The notes: a model not told the origin generated them from the sequence alone. 64,000 bases of DNA from Hemibagrus wyckioides (GCF_019097595.1 NC_080718.1:25825657-25889656); one strand, 5' to 3'. Positions 1 to 30,094 are shown, numbered from the stretch's first letter. Made by a program: numbers and translations.

Positions 1-3000
1 CCACACTCATATCCACCATCTCCACATCTCCACACTCACATCCACCATCTCCACATCTCCACACTCATATCCACCATCTCCACATCTCCACACTCACATC
101 CACCATCTCCACATCTCCACACTCACATCCACCATCTCCACACTCACATCCACCATCTCCACATCTCCACACTCACATCCACCATCTCCACATCTCCACA
201 CTCACATCCACCATCTCCACATCTCCACACTCACATCCACCTTCTCCACACTCACATCCACCATCTCCACATCTCCACACTCATTTCCACCATCTCCACA
301 CTCACATCCACCATCTCCACTCACATCCACCTTCTCCACATCTCCACACTCACATCCACCTTCTCCACACTCATATCCACCATCTCCACATCTCCACACT
401 CACATCCACCTTCTCCACACTCACATCCACCATCTCCACATCTCCACACTCATATCCACCATCTCCACATCTCCACACTCATATCCACCATCTCCACATC
501 TCCACACTCATATCCACCATCTCCACATCTCCACACTCACATCCACCTTCTCCACACTCACATCCACCATCTCCACACTCCCATCCACCATCTCATCTCC
601 ATCTCACACTCACATCCACCTTCTCCACACTCACATCCACCATCTCCACATCTCCACACTCACATCCACCTTCTCCACATCTCCACACTCACATCCACCT
701 TCTCCACATCTCCACACTCACATCCACCATCTCCACACTCACATCCACCATCTCCACATCTCCACACTCACATCCACCATCTCCACATCTCCACACTCAC
801 ATCCACCTTCTCCACATCTCCACACTCACATCCACCATCTCCACATCTCCACACTCACATCCACCATCTCCACATCTCCACACTCACATCCACCTTCTCC
901 ACATCTCCACACTCACATCCACCTTCTCCACACTCACATCCACCATCTCCACATCTCCACACTCACATCCACCATCTCCACATCTCCACACTCACATCCA
1001 CCATCTCCACATCTCCACACTCACATCCACCTTCTCCACATCTCCACACTCACATCCACCATCTCCACACTCACATCCACCATCTCCACATCTCCACACT
1101 CACATCCACCTTCTCCACATCTCCACACTCACATCCACCTTCTCCACATCTCCACACTCACATCCACCACCTTCTCACATCTCCACACTCCACATCCACC
1201 ATCTCCACATCTCCACATCTCACATCCACCACACTACATCTCCACACTCACATCCACCACTCACATCCACACACCATCCACATCTCACACTCACATCCAC
1301 CTTCTCCACATCTCCACACTCACATCCACCTTCTCCACATCTCCACACTCACATCCACCATCTCCACATCTCCACACTCATATCCACCATCTCCACACTC
1401 CTCACATCCACCTTCTCCACATCTCCACACTCACATCCACCATCTCCACATCTCCACACTCACATCCACCATCTCCACATCTCCACACTCACATCCACCT
1501 TTCTCCACATCCATTCTCCACCATCTCCACACTCACATCCACCATCTCCACACTCACATCCACCATCTCCACATCTCCACACTCATATCCACCATCTCCA
1601 CATCTCCACACTCACATCCACCATCTCCACATCTCCACACTCACATCCACCATCTCCACATCTCCACACTCACATCCACCATCTCCACACTCACATCCAC
1701 CATCTCCACATCTCCACACTCACATCCACCTTCTCCACACTCACATCCACCATCTCCACATCTCCACACTCACATCCACCATCTCCACACTCACATCCAC
1801 CATCTCCACATCTCCACACTCACATCCACCATCTCCACATCTCCACACTCACATCCACCTTCTCCACACTCACATCCACCATCTCCACACTCACATCCAC
1901 CATCTCCACATCTCCACATCTCCACACTCACATCCACCATCTCCACATCTCCACATCTCACATCCACCATTTCCACACTCACATCCACCATCTCCACATC
2001 TCACATCTCCACACTCATATCCACCATCTCCACATCTCCACACTCATATCCACCATCTCCACATCTCCACACTCATATCCACCATCTCCACATCTCCATA
2101 CTCACATCCACCATCTCCACATCTCCATACTCACATCCATCATCTTCACATCTCCATACTCACATCCACCATCTCCACATCTCCATACTCACATCCACCA
2201 TCTCCACATCTCCATACTCACATCCACCATCTCCACATCTTCACATCTCCATACTCACATCCACCATCTCCACATCTCCATACTCACATCCACCATCTCC
2301 ACATCTCCATACTCACATCCACCATCTCCACATCTCCATACTCACATCCATCATCTTGACATCTCCATACTCACATCCACCATCTCCACATCTCCATACT
2401 CACATCCACCATCTCCACATCTCCATACTCACATCCATCATCTTCACATCTCCATACTCACATCCACCATCTACACATCTCCATACTCACATCCACCATC
2501 TCCACATCTTCATACTCACATCCACCATCTCCACATCTCCATACTCACATCCACCATCTCCACATCTCCATACTCACATCCACCATCTCCACATCTCCCT
2601 ACTCTCATCCACCATCTCCACATCTCCACACTCCACACCATCCACCATCTCCACATCTCCACACTCATCCACCATCTCCACATCTCCACACTCACATCCA
2701 CCATCTCCACATCTCCATACTCACATCCACCATCTCCACATCTCCATACTCACATCCACCATCTCCACATCTCCATACTCACATCCACCATCTCCACATC
2801 TCCATACTCACATCCATCATCTTCACATCTCCATACTCACATCCACCATCTCCACACCTCCCTACTCACATCCACCATCTCCACATCTCCACACTCACAT
2901 CCACCATCTCCACATCTCCACACTCACACCATCCACCATCTCCACATCTCCACACTCATATCCACCATCTCACACTCCCATCCACCATCTCACATCTCCA

Positions 3001-4680
3001 CACTCACATCCACCATCTCCACATCTCCATACTCACATCCACCATCTCCACATCTCCATACTCACATCCACCATCTCCACATCTCCATACTCACATCCAT
3101 CATCTTCACATCTCCATACTCACATCCACCATCTACACATCTCCATACTCACATCCACCATCTCCACATCTCTACATCTCACACTCCATCCACCATCTCC
3201 ACATCTCCATACTCACATCCACCATCTCCACATCTCCATACTCACATCCACCATCTCCACATCACATCTCTCACATCTCCACACTCACATCCACCATCTC
3301 CACATCTTCATACTCACATCCACCATCTCCACACTCATCCACCATCTCCATACTCACATCCACCATCTCCACATCTCCCACATCTCCATACTCACATCCA
3401 CCATCTCCACATCTCCATACTCACATCCACCATCTCCACATCTCCACACTCACATCCACCTTCTCCACATCTCCACATCTCCATCCACTCACATCTCACC
3501 ATCTCCACACTCACATCCACCATCTCCACATCTCCATACTCACATCCACCATCTCCACATCTCCATACTCACATCCACCATCTCCACATCTCCCATCTCA
3601 CTCACATCCACCATCTCCACATCTCCACACTCCATCCACCATCTCCACATCTCACACTCACATCCACCATCTCCACATCTCCATACTCACATCCACCATC
3701 TCACACATCTTCACATCTCCATACTCACATCCACCATCTCCACATCTCCACACTCACATCCACCATCTCCACACTCACATCCACCATCTCCACATCTCCA
3801 CATCTCACATCCACCATCTCCACACCTCCACATCTCCACACTCACATCCACCATCTCCACATCTCCACATCTCACATCCACCATCTCCACACTCACATCC
3901 ACCATCTCCACATCTCCACATCTCCACACTCACATCCACCATCTCCACATCTCCATACTCACATCCACCATCTCCACATCTCCATACTCACATCCACCAT
4001 CTCCACATCTCCATACTCACATCCATCATCTTCACATCTCCATACTCACATCCACCATCTCCACATCTCCATACTCACATCCACCATCTCCACATCTCCA
4101 TACTCACATCCACCATCTCCACATCTCCATACTCACATCCACCATCTCCACATCTCCATACTCACATCCATCATCTTCACATCTCCATACTCACATCCAC
4201 CATCTCCACATCTCCATACTCACATCCACCATCTCCACATCTTCACATCTCCATACTCACATCCACCATCTCCACATCTCCACATCTCCATACTCACATC
4301 CACCATCTCCACATCTCCATACTCACATCCACCATCTCCACATCTCCATACTCACATCCACCATCTCCACATCTTCACATCTCCATACTCACATCCACCA
4401 TCTCCACATCTCCATACTCACATCCACCATCTCCACATCTTCACATCTCCATACTCACATCCACCATCTCCACATCTTCATACTCACATCCACCATCTCC
4501 ACATCTCCATACTCACATCCACCATCTCCACATCTCCATACTCACATCCACCATCTCCACATCTTCACATCTCCATACTCACATCCACCATCTCCACATC
4601 TTCATACTCACATCCACCATCTCCACATCTTCATACTCACATCCACCATCTCCACATCTCCATACTTACATCCACCATCT
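1..4680. repeat. 29-bp minisatellite array (4.7 kb)
   Basis: Tandem array whose basic unit is 29 bp, built from ACTCACATCC, ACCATCTCCA and CATCTCC-type blocks. Two flavours are visible: mostly 'CACACTCACATCC' from the start to about 2.1 kb, and mostly 'CATACTCACATCC' from about 2.1 to 4.68 kb. Local indels give shorter and longer units, for example where the CATCTCCA block is lost. The + strand is almost free of G and the - strand is almost free of C. Because 29 is not a multiple of 3 and no unit makes a stop, the + strand stays open for hundreds of codons. I regard this as a by-product of composition, not coding. The array runs off the left edge, so its full length is unknown. Confidence 0.95.
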
Positions 4681-7340
4681 CCACACCTATACATCCACAT
4701 CTACATCTCCACATCCACACCTATACATCCACATCTACATCTCCATATCCACACCTATACCTCCACATCTACATCTTCACATCCACATCTCCACATCCAC
4801 ACCTATACCTCCACATCTACATCTTCACATCCACATCTCCACATCCACACCTATACCTCCACATCTACATCTCCACATCCACACCTATGCATCCACATCT
4901 ACATCTCCATATCCACACCTATACCTCCACATCTACATCTTCACATCCACATCTCCACATCCACACCTATACCTCCGCATCTACATCTTCACATCCACAT
5001 CTCCACATCCACACCTATACCTCCACATCTACATCTTCACATCCACATCTCCACATCCACACCTATACCTCCACATCTACATCTCCATATCCACACCTAT
5101 ACCTCCACATCTACATCTTCACATCCACATCTCCACATCCACACCTATACCTCCAGATCTACATCTCCATATCCACACCTATAGCTCCACATCTACATCT
5201 CCACATCCACACCTATACATCCACATCTACATCTTCACATCCACATCTCCACATCCACACCTATACCTCCAGATCTACATCTCCATATCCACACCTATAG
5301 CTCCACATCTACATCTCCACATCCACACCTATACATCCACATCTACATCTTCACATCCACATCTCCACATCCACACCTATACCTCCAGATCTACATCTCC
5401 ATATCCACACCTATAGCTCCACATCTACATCTTCACATCCACACCTATACCTCCAGATCTACATCTTCACATCCACACCTATAGCTCCACATCTACATCT
5501 CCACATCCACACCTATACATCCACATCTACATCTCCACATCCACACCTATACATCCACATCTACATCTCCACATCCACACCTATACATCCACATCTACAT
5601 CTCCACACCCACACCTATACATCCACATCTACATCTCCACACCCACACCTATACATCCACATCTACATTTCCATATCCACACCTATACATCCACATCTGC
5701 ATCTCCATATCTACACCTATACATCCACATCTACATCTCCATATCTACACCTATACATCCACATCTACATCTCCATATCCACACCTATACCTCCACATCT
5801 ACAGCTCCACATCCACACCTATACATCCACATCTACATCTCCATATCTACACCTATACATCCACATCTACATCTCCATATCTACACCTATACATCCACAT
5901 CTACATCTCCATATCTACACCTATACATCCACATCTACATCTCCATATCTACACCTATACATCCACATCTACATCTCCATATCCACACCTATACATCCAC
6001 ATCTACATCTCCATATCCACACCTATACATCCACATCTACATCTCCATATCTACACCTATACATCCACATCTACATCTCCATATCTACACCTATACATCC
6101 ACATCTACATCTCCATATCCACACCTATACATCCACATCTACATCTCCATATCTACACTTATACATCCACATCTACATCTCCATATCTACACTTATACAT
6201 CCACATCTACATCTCCATATCTACACCTATACATCCACATCTACATCTCCATATCTACACTTATACATCCACATCTACATCTCCATATCTACACTTATAC
6301 ATCCACATCTACATCTCCATATCTACACCTATACATCCACATCTACATCTCCATATCCACACCTATACATCCACATCTACATCTCCATATCTACACCTAT
6401 ACATCCACATCTACATCTCCATATCCACACTTATACATCCACATCTACATCTCCATATCTATCCACCTTATACACCACCTCCACATCTACATTTCCATAT
6501 CCACACCTATACATCCACATCTACATCTCCACATCCACACCTATACATCCACATCTACATCTCCACATCCACACTTATACATCCACATCTACATCTCCAC
6601 ATCCACACCTATACATCCACATCTACATCTCCACATCCACACCTATACCTCCACATCTACATCTCCACACCTATACATCCACATCTACATCTCCATATCC
6701 ACACCTATACATCCACATCTACATCTCCACATCCACACCTATACCTCCACATCTACATCTCCACACCCACACCTATACATCCACATCTACATCTCCACAC
6801 CCACACCTATACATCCACATCTACATTTCCATATCTACACCTATACATCCACATCTACATCTCCATATCTACACCTATACATCCACATCTACATCTCCAT
6901 ATCCACACTTATACATCCACATCTACATCTCCATATCCACACTTATACATCCACATCTACATCTCCATATCTACACCTATACATCCACATCTACATCTCC
7001 ATATCCACACTTATACATCCACATCTACATCTCCATATCTACACTTATACATCCACATCTACATCTCCATATCTACACCTATACATCCACATCTCCACAT
7101 CCACACCTATACCTCCAGATCTACATCTTCACATCCACACCTATACCTCCAGATCTACATCTCCACATCCACACCTATACCTCCACATCTACATCTCCAT
7201 ATCCACACCTATACCTCCACATCTACATCTCCATATCCACACCTATACCTCCACATCTACATTTCCATATCCACACCTATACCTCCACATCTACATTTCC
7301 ATATCCACACCTATACCTCCATATCTACATCTCCACCATC
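4681..7340. repeat. 34-bp minisatellite array (2.7 kb)
   Basis: Directly abuts the 29-bp array. The unit is 34 bp, built around CACACCTATACATCCACATC followed by TACATCTCCATAT. The period was measured between successive copies around 5.88-5.95 kb. Early units (about 4.7-5.5 kb) carry an extra CACATCCACATCT block and 'ACCTCCAGATCT' variants. Later units (about 5.65-7.1 kb) are more uniform. It shares the CCACATCT/CATCTCC core with the neighbouring 29-bp family, so both probably grew from the same simple seed. It ends in unique sequence near 7340. Confidence 0.93.
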
Positions 7341-7898
7341 TGCATCCATATACACGTTACAGAAAAACTCCTTGTCATCCTCCTCTACACAAGATCCCTG
7401 TAATCCTAAATAAAGCAGCTTTTCATCATACAGTGTAGAAATCTCTTATGATGTATTAACATTTCATCAGACATTTTCTAGAATTTTCTGTGATGTCAGT
7501 TTCTGACTCAAGGCACTGTGTCGCCGTTCCCCTCCCGAGAGCTACGTATTTAATCAGCTTGGCAAGTTGCCATGGAAACTGTGTGTGTGTGAGTGTGTGA
7601 GGGGGAGAAGAGAGCAGCAAGTGGTGTGCTTGTGAGAAACATGTTTCTTTTGTTTGAGGGTTTAGTCGTGTTAAAGAGACAGCCGCGCTCTGTGTATTTA
7701 TTCTAAACTTGTACATAAAGCTGTTTGGTTTCTTGAGCCGAAAACCTGTGACAGCTTTTCAAAAACAACCAAATCTGTTGCCGACTGCGACTGTAGACGC
7801 CATTGGTGTCTCTGAGAAGTAAAGATTTTATTCGTCCTATTCATACCGCATCCATTTTTACTTAATTTTTTTTTACTTTACGACTCCTGTCCTGAAGA
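7341..7898. other. Unique spacer, no gene recognised
   Basis: Mixed-composition DNA between the minisatellite and the Tc1 element. It has a short TG stretch near 7581 and an AAATAAAG string near 7408. I see no exon with homology I recognise. The missing first coding exon of phyhipl could in principle lie here or upstream of the satellite, but nothing supports a specific position. Confidence 0.5.
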
Positions 7899-9003
<1,105 letters not shown>

Positions 9004-9007
9004 AAAC

Positions 9008-9160
9008 CTGTGATTAAAGGACTATGGCTCAGAAGGTTGTGGGATTGAATCCCAGCTCCACCAAGATATCACTACAGTGCCCATGAGCAACAGGACATGC
9101 TGTTATTGAGAAATAATCAACTTCAGGGTGGTAATAGTAACTCTGTTCCATGTCAGGCTG
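9008..9160 (+). mobile_element. Degraded tRNA-derived SINE-like sequence
   Basis: Contains a box A-like stretch (TATGGCTCAGAAGG) and a box B-like stretch (GGGATTGAATCCCAG), then a remnant of the 'GCCC.TGAGCAA' body seen in clearer SINE copies of this window. It sits directly after the Tc1 element. Assignment is tentative because it is strongly diverged. Confidence 0.5.
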
Positions 9161-9558
9161 GACCACATGGTCAGTGATTAGTTTTCTATAACAGCACAGC
9201 CCCAAGGTTATATTGCTAAGGGATTGGTTAACCAGTGCAGCAGTGAGCTTTCTGAATGAGAATAAGCTCCAGCGTGTACACATTGCCTCCTGAAAGACTA
9301 CAGTAAGGGTTTGGTGTGTGTGAAGGCGTAGACTTGGGAGGATTCCCACTGATAAGCTGCTTGCGTGTTATCTCTCGGACACACTCGCAGGTTTGAGGTG
9401 GCGGTCTCTACTCCATGTGGAAGAACGACCGTGGACGGGTTTGTTTTAATTCTGTGAGTAACGTTTCCTCTCCTAAATATGAATAATACTGGCATTTCTG
9501 TCTACACTGCCATGAATAACTGTGGATTTGTGATTAGGAAAATGTTTTGTGGTCAGAT

Positions 9559-9643
<85 letters not shown>

Positions 9644-9707
9644 GAAGGAAGGAGGGAAGAAGAGAGAAAAGAAAGGAGAAAGAAAGAAAGAAAGAAAGAA
9701 AGAAAGT

Positions 9708-9743
<36 letters not shown>

Positions 9744-9829
9744 AAAAGGAAGGAAGGAAGGAAAGAAAGGAAGGAAGAAGAGAGAAAAGAAAAGAGAAAG
9801 AAAGAAAGAATGACAGAAAGAAGAGAGAA

Positions 9830-9893
<64 letters not shown>

Positions 9894-9929
9894 AAAAGGA
9901 AGGAAGGAAGGAAAGAAAGGAAGGAAGAT
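9559..9929. repeat. (GA)n / (GAAA)n / (GGAA)n purine tract
   Basis: About 370 bp of almost pure purine on the + strand: first (GA)n, then (GAAA)n with GGAAGGAA interruptions. There is an internal duplication, in that the block around 9640-9700 resembles 9740-9800 and 9890-9928. Homopurine tracts of this kind can form triplex DNA. The long Arg/Glu/Lys open frames here are artefacts. Confidence 0.95.
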
Positions 9930-10001
9930 GTAAATGAGACTCACAGTTAAAGTTCTTTAGGTTACTTATTACCTGCTATGCTATAAGCCTACTAAGTTAC
10001 A

Positions 10002-10455
<454 letters not shown>

Positions 10456-10660
10456 TGGTAACTCTTCTTTGTTCTGGCACTGAGCTGCTGTAATAAACTT
10501 CCTCTAGGTGTGTGAACAGCTGAGTCACTGGCTGTCTCCACATGACAGATGAACCCCCGGCTCTCCGGCTCTCCGGCTCTCCCTGAAACTCTTACACTAC
10601 TCTTCTTCTTCCTCTGTCTGTTTCATGTGTTTAGAGAAAAACACCTCTGTGATCTACTGA

Positions 10661-13920
<3,260 letters not shown>

Positions 13921-14240
13921 CGCTTCAAGCATCGGGACTTACTGACCAACTGTGTCCAATCCACATATCACCCAGATGAAGAAACCCGATATTAGCATGT
14001 ATGCTAAATACCCAGTCCTCAGATCACACTTCAAGACCTGCAGACATTAGCGAGGGATGCTAACGCTTGAGCTGTGCTGTCTCCAAATCACCAGAACTCA
14101 GTCCATCAGTCCATGGATCACACTGAAATGTTAGCATGGGGTGCCGACACTTATACACAAACTCAGTCTGGACTTGCTGACCAGTGATGTGTAGATGAGA
14201 ACACCTCAAGAAGACCACTGCTCTACATCTCACTACTGAT

Positions 14241-14275
<35 letters not shown>

Positions 14276-14340
14276 CAACCCCATCTAAATATGAAAACTA
14301 AACAAACCTTAGATCCTTTATAGCACTAACTAAATAAATA
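13921..14340 (+). other. phyhipl: phyhipl 3' UTR with candidate poly(A) signal
   Basis: Follows the stop directly. It contains two further imperfect copies of the stop-codon region (see findings), a (GT)n at 14244-14273 and an AATAAA at 14333-14338, which is the first plausible poly(A) signal. The extent is inferred, not shown. Confidence 0.5.
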
Positions 14341-14936
14341 GTCATGGCTCCAGTAGAATTGTGAAACTGCTTCTAAACAGCTTGTGACCTTCCTCTGCGC
14401 TCGGGGTCTCCGTCACCATCCTGACACGACTGAAGAAAGCTCTCCTGTCTTCACTGCTGCAAATCCACTCCATCTGCAGCGTGTACCATCACCAGGCAAG
14501 AATTTCATCATGATTTCCTGTACTGAAACAAAAAGAATAGAAAAATTTCAATTGGATACTTTAAATAGTCTCAGAAGCATCTGCTGAGTTCATGGAGATT
14601 TTACACTAAATGTGTTTATAAACGTCTAACGCCATTTAAATGCTGGACTCTGATTGGTCAGAAGGTGTGCGGTATTTTTGTGTAAGAGCACAGTTCGGTC
14701 CAGTTGCAACATGAACTCTCTGCTCATAGAACACGCTCGTTCTAGTACGTTATTGTGTCTCTAGTATCTGTAACAGCTCATACACAGGGACGTGTTCAGC
14801 AAACGCTCCGCACCATTAAAATAATAATAATAATAAGTGGATTTAAAACAGACTGATTTTTAATGCTTATTGAAGGCGTCACGGTTGTCAGGGCTTTGAA
14901 TCTTTGGTTACGGTTTCTGCTAGAATTGAAGCCTGT
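14341..14936. other. Intergenic, nothing recognised
   Basis: Unremarkable mixed sequence with an (AAT)n run near 14820. No exon or repeat family recognised. Confidence 0.5.
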
Positions 14937-14937
14937 G

Positions 14938-14979
14938 TGTGAGAGTAAGGGAGACAGAGAGAGAGAAACAGAGAGAGCA

Positions 14980-15012
<33 letters not shown>

Positions 15013-15057
15013 AAAAGAGACTGTGAGTGAGAGAGAGAGAGAGAAACAGAGAGAGCA

Positions 15058-15106
<49 letters not shown>

Positions 15107-15225
15107 AAAAGAGACTGTGAGAGAGAGAGAGAGAGAGAGAGACACTTAGAGAGAGGCAGAGAGAGAGAGAGAGATACAGAGAGAGAGGCAGAGTGACAGA
15201 CAGAGAGACAGACAGACAGACAGAC

Positions 15226-15258
<33 letters not shown>

Positions 15259-15264
15259 GAGTGA

Positions 15265-15296
<32 letters not shown>

Positions 15297-15466
15297 CAGA
15301 CAGACAGAGTGAGTGTGTGACAGAGAGAGAGCGAGACAGACAGACAGCCAGAGAGAGAGACAGAGAGAGACAGACAGACAGAGAGAGTGAGTGTGTGACA
15401 GAGACAGAGAGAGAGCGAGACAGAGAGAGAGAGACAGAAAGAGAGAGAGAGCGAGAGAGAGAGAGT
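14938..15466. repeat. (GA)n-rich tract, about 530 bp
   Basis: GA dinucleotides with GACA, GAAA and GTGTGT interruptions. Longer blocks repeat (GAGAAACAGAGAGAGCAAGC occurs twice), so it has partly grown by segmental duplication. The Ser/Leu and Arg/Glu frames here are artefacts. Confidence 0.95.
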
Positions 15467-16242
15467 TGCTAGTAATTGAATATCTGTTTATTTCAGCTGT
15501 AATGTAGAATATAGACACAAGTAAGGAATGAAACACTTAGGAGTGTGATGTTAAAGGAAAACACTCAACACTTACTAATGATCTCTATTCAGTAAAGTCC
15601 AACACGTCTCACTCTGTTTAGAGTTACAGGTAGAGGAACGTCTTTGGAACAGGTTATCTCTTACATTAGAGCTGAGATCAGACTTGTCGTGTTACAGAGA
15701 AACCCTGAAAGTGCTTTTAACCTCCTTCAAAAAGATGTGGAATAACCCTTCACCTTCACCAGACAGGTTTAATGTGTGTATGGAGAGCGTCCGTGATACG
15801 AGTCCCTGTGTAAGCTGTTCTTAATGAAACAACGTATGTGAAGAATATAGTCACATATATTTGGAACATGTATTGACAGGAAACAAAAAACTGCCTTTAG
15901 ATTTTTATCCCAGTTCAGTAAACAGTGCGTTTTTCCCCAGTACAGAGAACCGTGTCGAACCTCTTGCCTGTGTATATACACTTCCCACGCAGTGGACTAG
16001 GTCAGGGTCATTTCACTGGAGTATACAGAAACAAAGGTAGTTCCCTCTCTTACACATCAGCCCTGCTGTGGATTTCAGTACAGACGGAGAGTTGAGAAGT
16101 GATTATTACTGCAGAGCTGAACTTCTATTCAGATTAACCCTCGAGGAGGAGAATGTCACTCAGCTGCTGAGTTCTGTGTGAAAGATCTGCATTCAGAAAA
16201 TATTTAATGTGAGAAGACCTGAAAAAAAAAAAACACCTACTA
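15467..16242. other. Intergenic, nothing recognised
   Basis: Mixed sequence without recognisable exons, RNA genes or dispersed repeats. Confidence 0.5.
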
Positions 16243-16690
16243 CGTCCACTTTTCCTTTCCTTTCCTTCTCATCTCCTCTCTTCTTCCTTTCCTTTTTTTA
16301 ATTCTCCTCTCCTCTCCCTTTCCTTTTCCTCTCCTTTCCTTTTGCCTTGTCCTTTTCCCTTTCCTTTTGTTCCCTTTTCATTTCCTTTTCCTTTCCTCTC
16401 CTCTTCCTTTCCTTTTTTTAATTTCCCTCTCCTCTCCTCTCCTCTCCTCTCCTCTCCTCTCCTTTTGCCTGGTCATTTTCCTCTCCTCTTTCCTTTTCCC
16501 TTTCCTTTCCTTTTCCTTTCCTCTCCTCTTCCTATCCTTTTTTTTTTTTTTTTAAATTTTCCTCTCCTCTCCTCTCCTTTCCTTTTTTCCTCGTCCTTTT
16601 CCTCTCCTTTCCTCTCCCCTCTTCTTCTTTTTCCTTTTCCTCTCCTCCTTGTCCTTTACCTTTCCGTTTTTTTTTAAACTTTTCCTTCCC
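16243..16690. repeat. CCTTT/CCTCT pyrimidine tract
   Basis: About 450 bp almost purely C/T on the + strand (CCTTTTCCTTTCC and CTCCTCTCCT units). The block around 16250-16450 is repeated with variation at 16480-16680. Confidence 0.92.
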
Positions 16691-17921
16691 TTTCCACAGT
16701 TCTGTCATTTAATTCAAGCATCAGTTCATCATTTATCATTTACTGACATTTTAGAGTTCCTCCTCTATTTTATACACACTGATCTCCCTGCAGCTCTCCT
16801 TTAACCACTTTTGAGTCAGTTTGTTCATTTTTATTTTATATTATTTTACATTTTTTGAGAAAGAGCAGCGTGTGTATTGTACTTTAGCGTCTGTGTGCAA
16901 GTGTGTGTGTGTGTGTGTGAAAGAGATGTCGTATTGGCCATCCATTGATTATTGCGCATGTTCATAGTGACGCGTGTTTATGTTTATGTTTACGTTTGCA
17001 AACCCTCGAAACTGTGCTCTTGTATGCCAAAGGACATACGGTGAGAAAAAAAAAAAAGAATTAAAATCCTTTAATATATATGAAATCGATCCGTCGGGTC
17101 TCCAGAGCTGGCTGAAGAAAGCGAATATCAATGCAAGCGAGTGAGAAAGAAATCAGATCTCCTCACAGAGAAGAAGCAAAAGAAAGAAAAAAGAAAGAAA
17201 AGTTTGTTGAATAATAAATAATTAACAAAAAAAAATAGCTGTGTCCAGCCTTAACTGTACAGTCTTATTACTTTTATTATAGACGTAGTGTAAATTATTG
17301 CTAAACCATTTGAATCGGCTCTAAAAATAATGGCATTGCGGCCACTGGAAGCGCCAGTGCATACAATATTACCCATAATCCTCTAGGAGAAACCGGCTCT
17401 CAGCTTCTTCTGAGCGTCGATTATTTTCCTCGGAAGCGTTTGCGCCACGAATCGACGTCTTTTGGATAAATATAAAACTCCAGATATTTTTTACGGCGCC
17501 TGTTAGTTCCTCCCTCATAGACAGTGCAGAAAGACAGATAGACTGCATTAAAACAGACCTACGTTAATTAGGGACGGGCGCCATATCCTCGTTTATCCCC
17601 CACTCTCTCTCTCTCTCTCTCTACCTGTTCTCACTGTGAAATTAGAGCTTGTATACTTGTATTTGTGCATCTAGTTTAATCCAAAATAAAAAATAAAACA
17701 AATTGCAGCTGAATATAAAGTGCTATATTTTGATACAAAGGTGCATGACCACAATTTTTTTTTTTTGTCACAAATATTTCAAAATGATTTTTCTAAAAAA
17801 AATAACCGTAAATGCACCAGTGATTTTTGCGCAACGCATGGCACGTGATCCGGCCCCTACACGTATACACGTTCCACTCACTAGGACATACACGTGATCA
17901 TGGGCGTGTCAGACGGCGAGT
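16691..17921. other. Intergenic; probable fam13c 3' UTR at right end
   Basis: No second gene recognised. The sequence just below 17922 should be the fam13c 3' UTR (minus strand). A TTTATT at about 17273 (AATAAA on the minus strand) is one possible poly(A) signal, which would give a UTR of about 650 nt. This is unproven. Confidence 0.35.
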
Positions 17922-28947
<11,026 letters not shown>

Positions 28948-29310
28948 TTTAATCCCAGCTACATTCCACTGCAAGCCACTTTCCCATCCAGCCTCTTGGC
29001 TAGTCCGCTAGTTAGCAACACCAGAGCTGTCTTCGTGCTTCCAGAACTCTTAACTCTTCCCGCTAGTCCGCTCTCAGTGCACGGGATAAACAGTACAGGT
29101 CGTATACAAGCATATTTTTAATAACTGTCATACACGTCAGAATATCTGAGGTTAGCATCTTGGCTAAAGGTAAATTCGCACCGTTGCTGTTTACAATCCG
29201 GTGAGCACGTGATCAAAAGCGGCTATGTTACCATGAGGACGGTGGTTGTCATGGTTACAGGTGTACCGCTTGGATACCAGAGCCGCTGCACTTCCGGGTG
29301 GGGAGAATAA
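28948..29310 (-). promoter_or_regulatory. fam13c: fam13c 5' UTR and candidate promoter
   Basis: Sequence upstream of the fam13c start codon (ATG 28947-28945, good context AAAATGGG). It contains a CACGTG E-box at about 29206, an imperfect X-box-like inverted pair (GTTACCATG and CATGGTTAC, 29226-29257), and an ETS-type CTTCCGGG near 29292. More CpG-rich than the flanks. No TATA box seen. The transcription start is not determined. Confidence 0.45.
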
Positions 29311-29328
29311 AATGGAGGTCGGTCCAAA

Positions 29329-29735
29329 TAAAGTAAAATAAAATAAAATAAAACAAAATTAAGTAAAGTAAAGTAAATTAAAAAATAAAATAAAATAAGG
29401 TAAAGTAAAGTAAAAATAAAATAAAATAAAATAAAATAAAATAAAATAAAATAAGTTGAGTAAAGTAAAATAAAGTAAAGTAAGGTAAAATAAAATAAAA
29501 TAAAATAAGGTAATGTAAAGGAAAATAAAATAAAATAAAATAAAATAAAATAAAATAAAATAAAATGAAATGAAATGAAATGAAATGAAATGAAATGAAA
29601 TGAAATAAAGTAAAGTAAGGTAAAATAAAGTAAAGTAAGGTAAAATAAAATAAAATAAAATAAAATAAAATAAAATAAAATAAAATAAAATAAAGTGAAG
29701 TAAAGAAAAATAAGATAAAATAAAATAAAACAAAA
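29329..29735. repeat. (AAAAT)n pentanucleotide array
   Basis: About 400 bp of TAAAA units with TAAAG, GAAAT and TAAGG variants in blocks. It sits just upstream of the fam13c promoter region. Confidence 0.95.
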
Positions 29736-30094
29736 TAAAAAATATTCATCCTTTCACTCTCTAAAGTATTTCTATCAACGCCTTTGTTTTGCACCCCAGC
29801 TCTTTTGGTGTCTTAGTGTGAAAAAAAAAATTAAACAAAATGTGAGAAATAAAAAAATAATAAATTCTTCTTTATGATATGAAACAGGAACAAAACCATT
29901 CAAGCTGTGTGTCTTGTGAATATTTAAGGATCACTGAAACCTTTCATTATACATAAACAAACAAACAAAGAAAACCCACTGTTCAAAAACTATAATTAAA
30001 CCAGAAACCATCGATTGCAAAAAATGATGTTTTCATAAAGCAAACTATTTTTTTTAAAGATAAATTCAATCAGTGAAATGTGCAGAAATCATGA

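Noticed and set aside
2356..5300. 942-residue + strand open frame and related frames
   Set aside because: It is the translation of the 29-bp and 34-bp tandem repeats. All frames are open because the units contain no stop. There is no start context, splice structure or known homology.
1..7340. CRISPR array or telomeric/centromeric repeat
   Set aside because: Units are contiguous without unique spacers and do not match TTAGGG. The context is a vertebrate chromosome arm with normal genes next to it.
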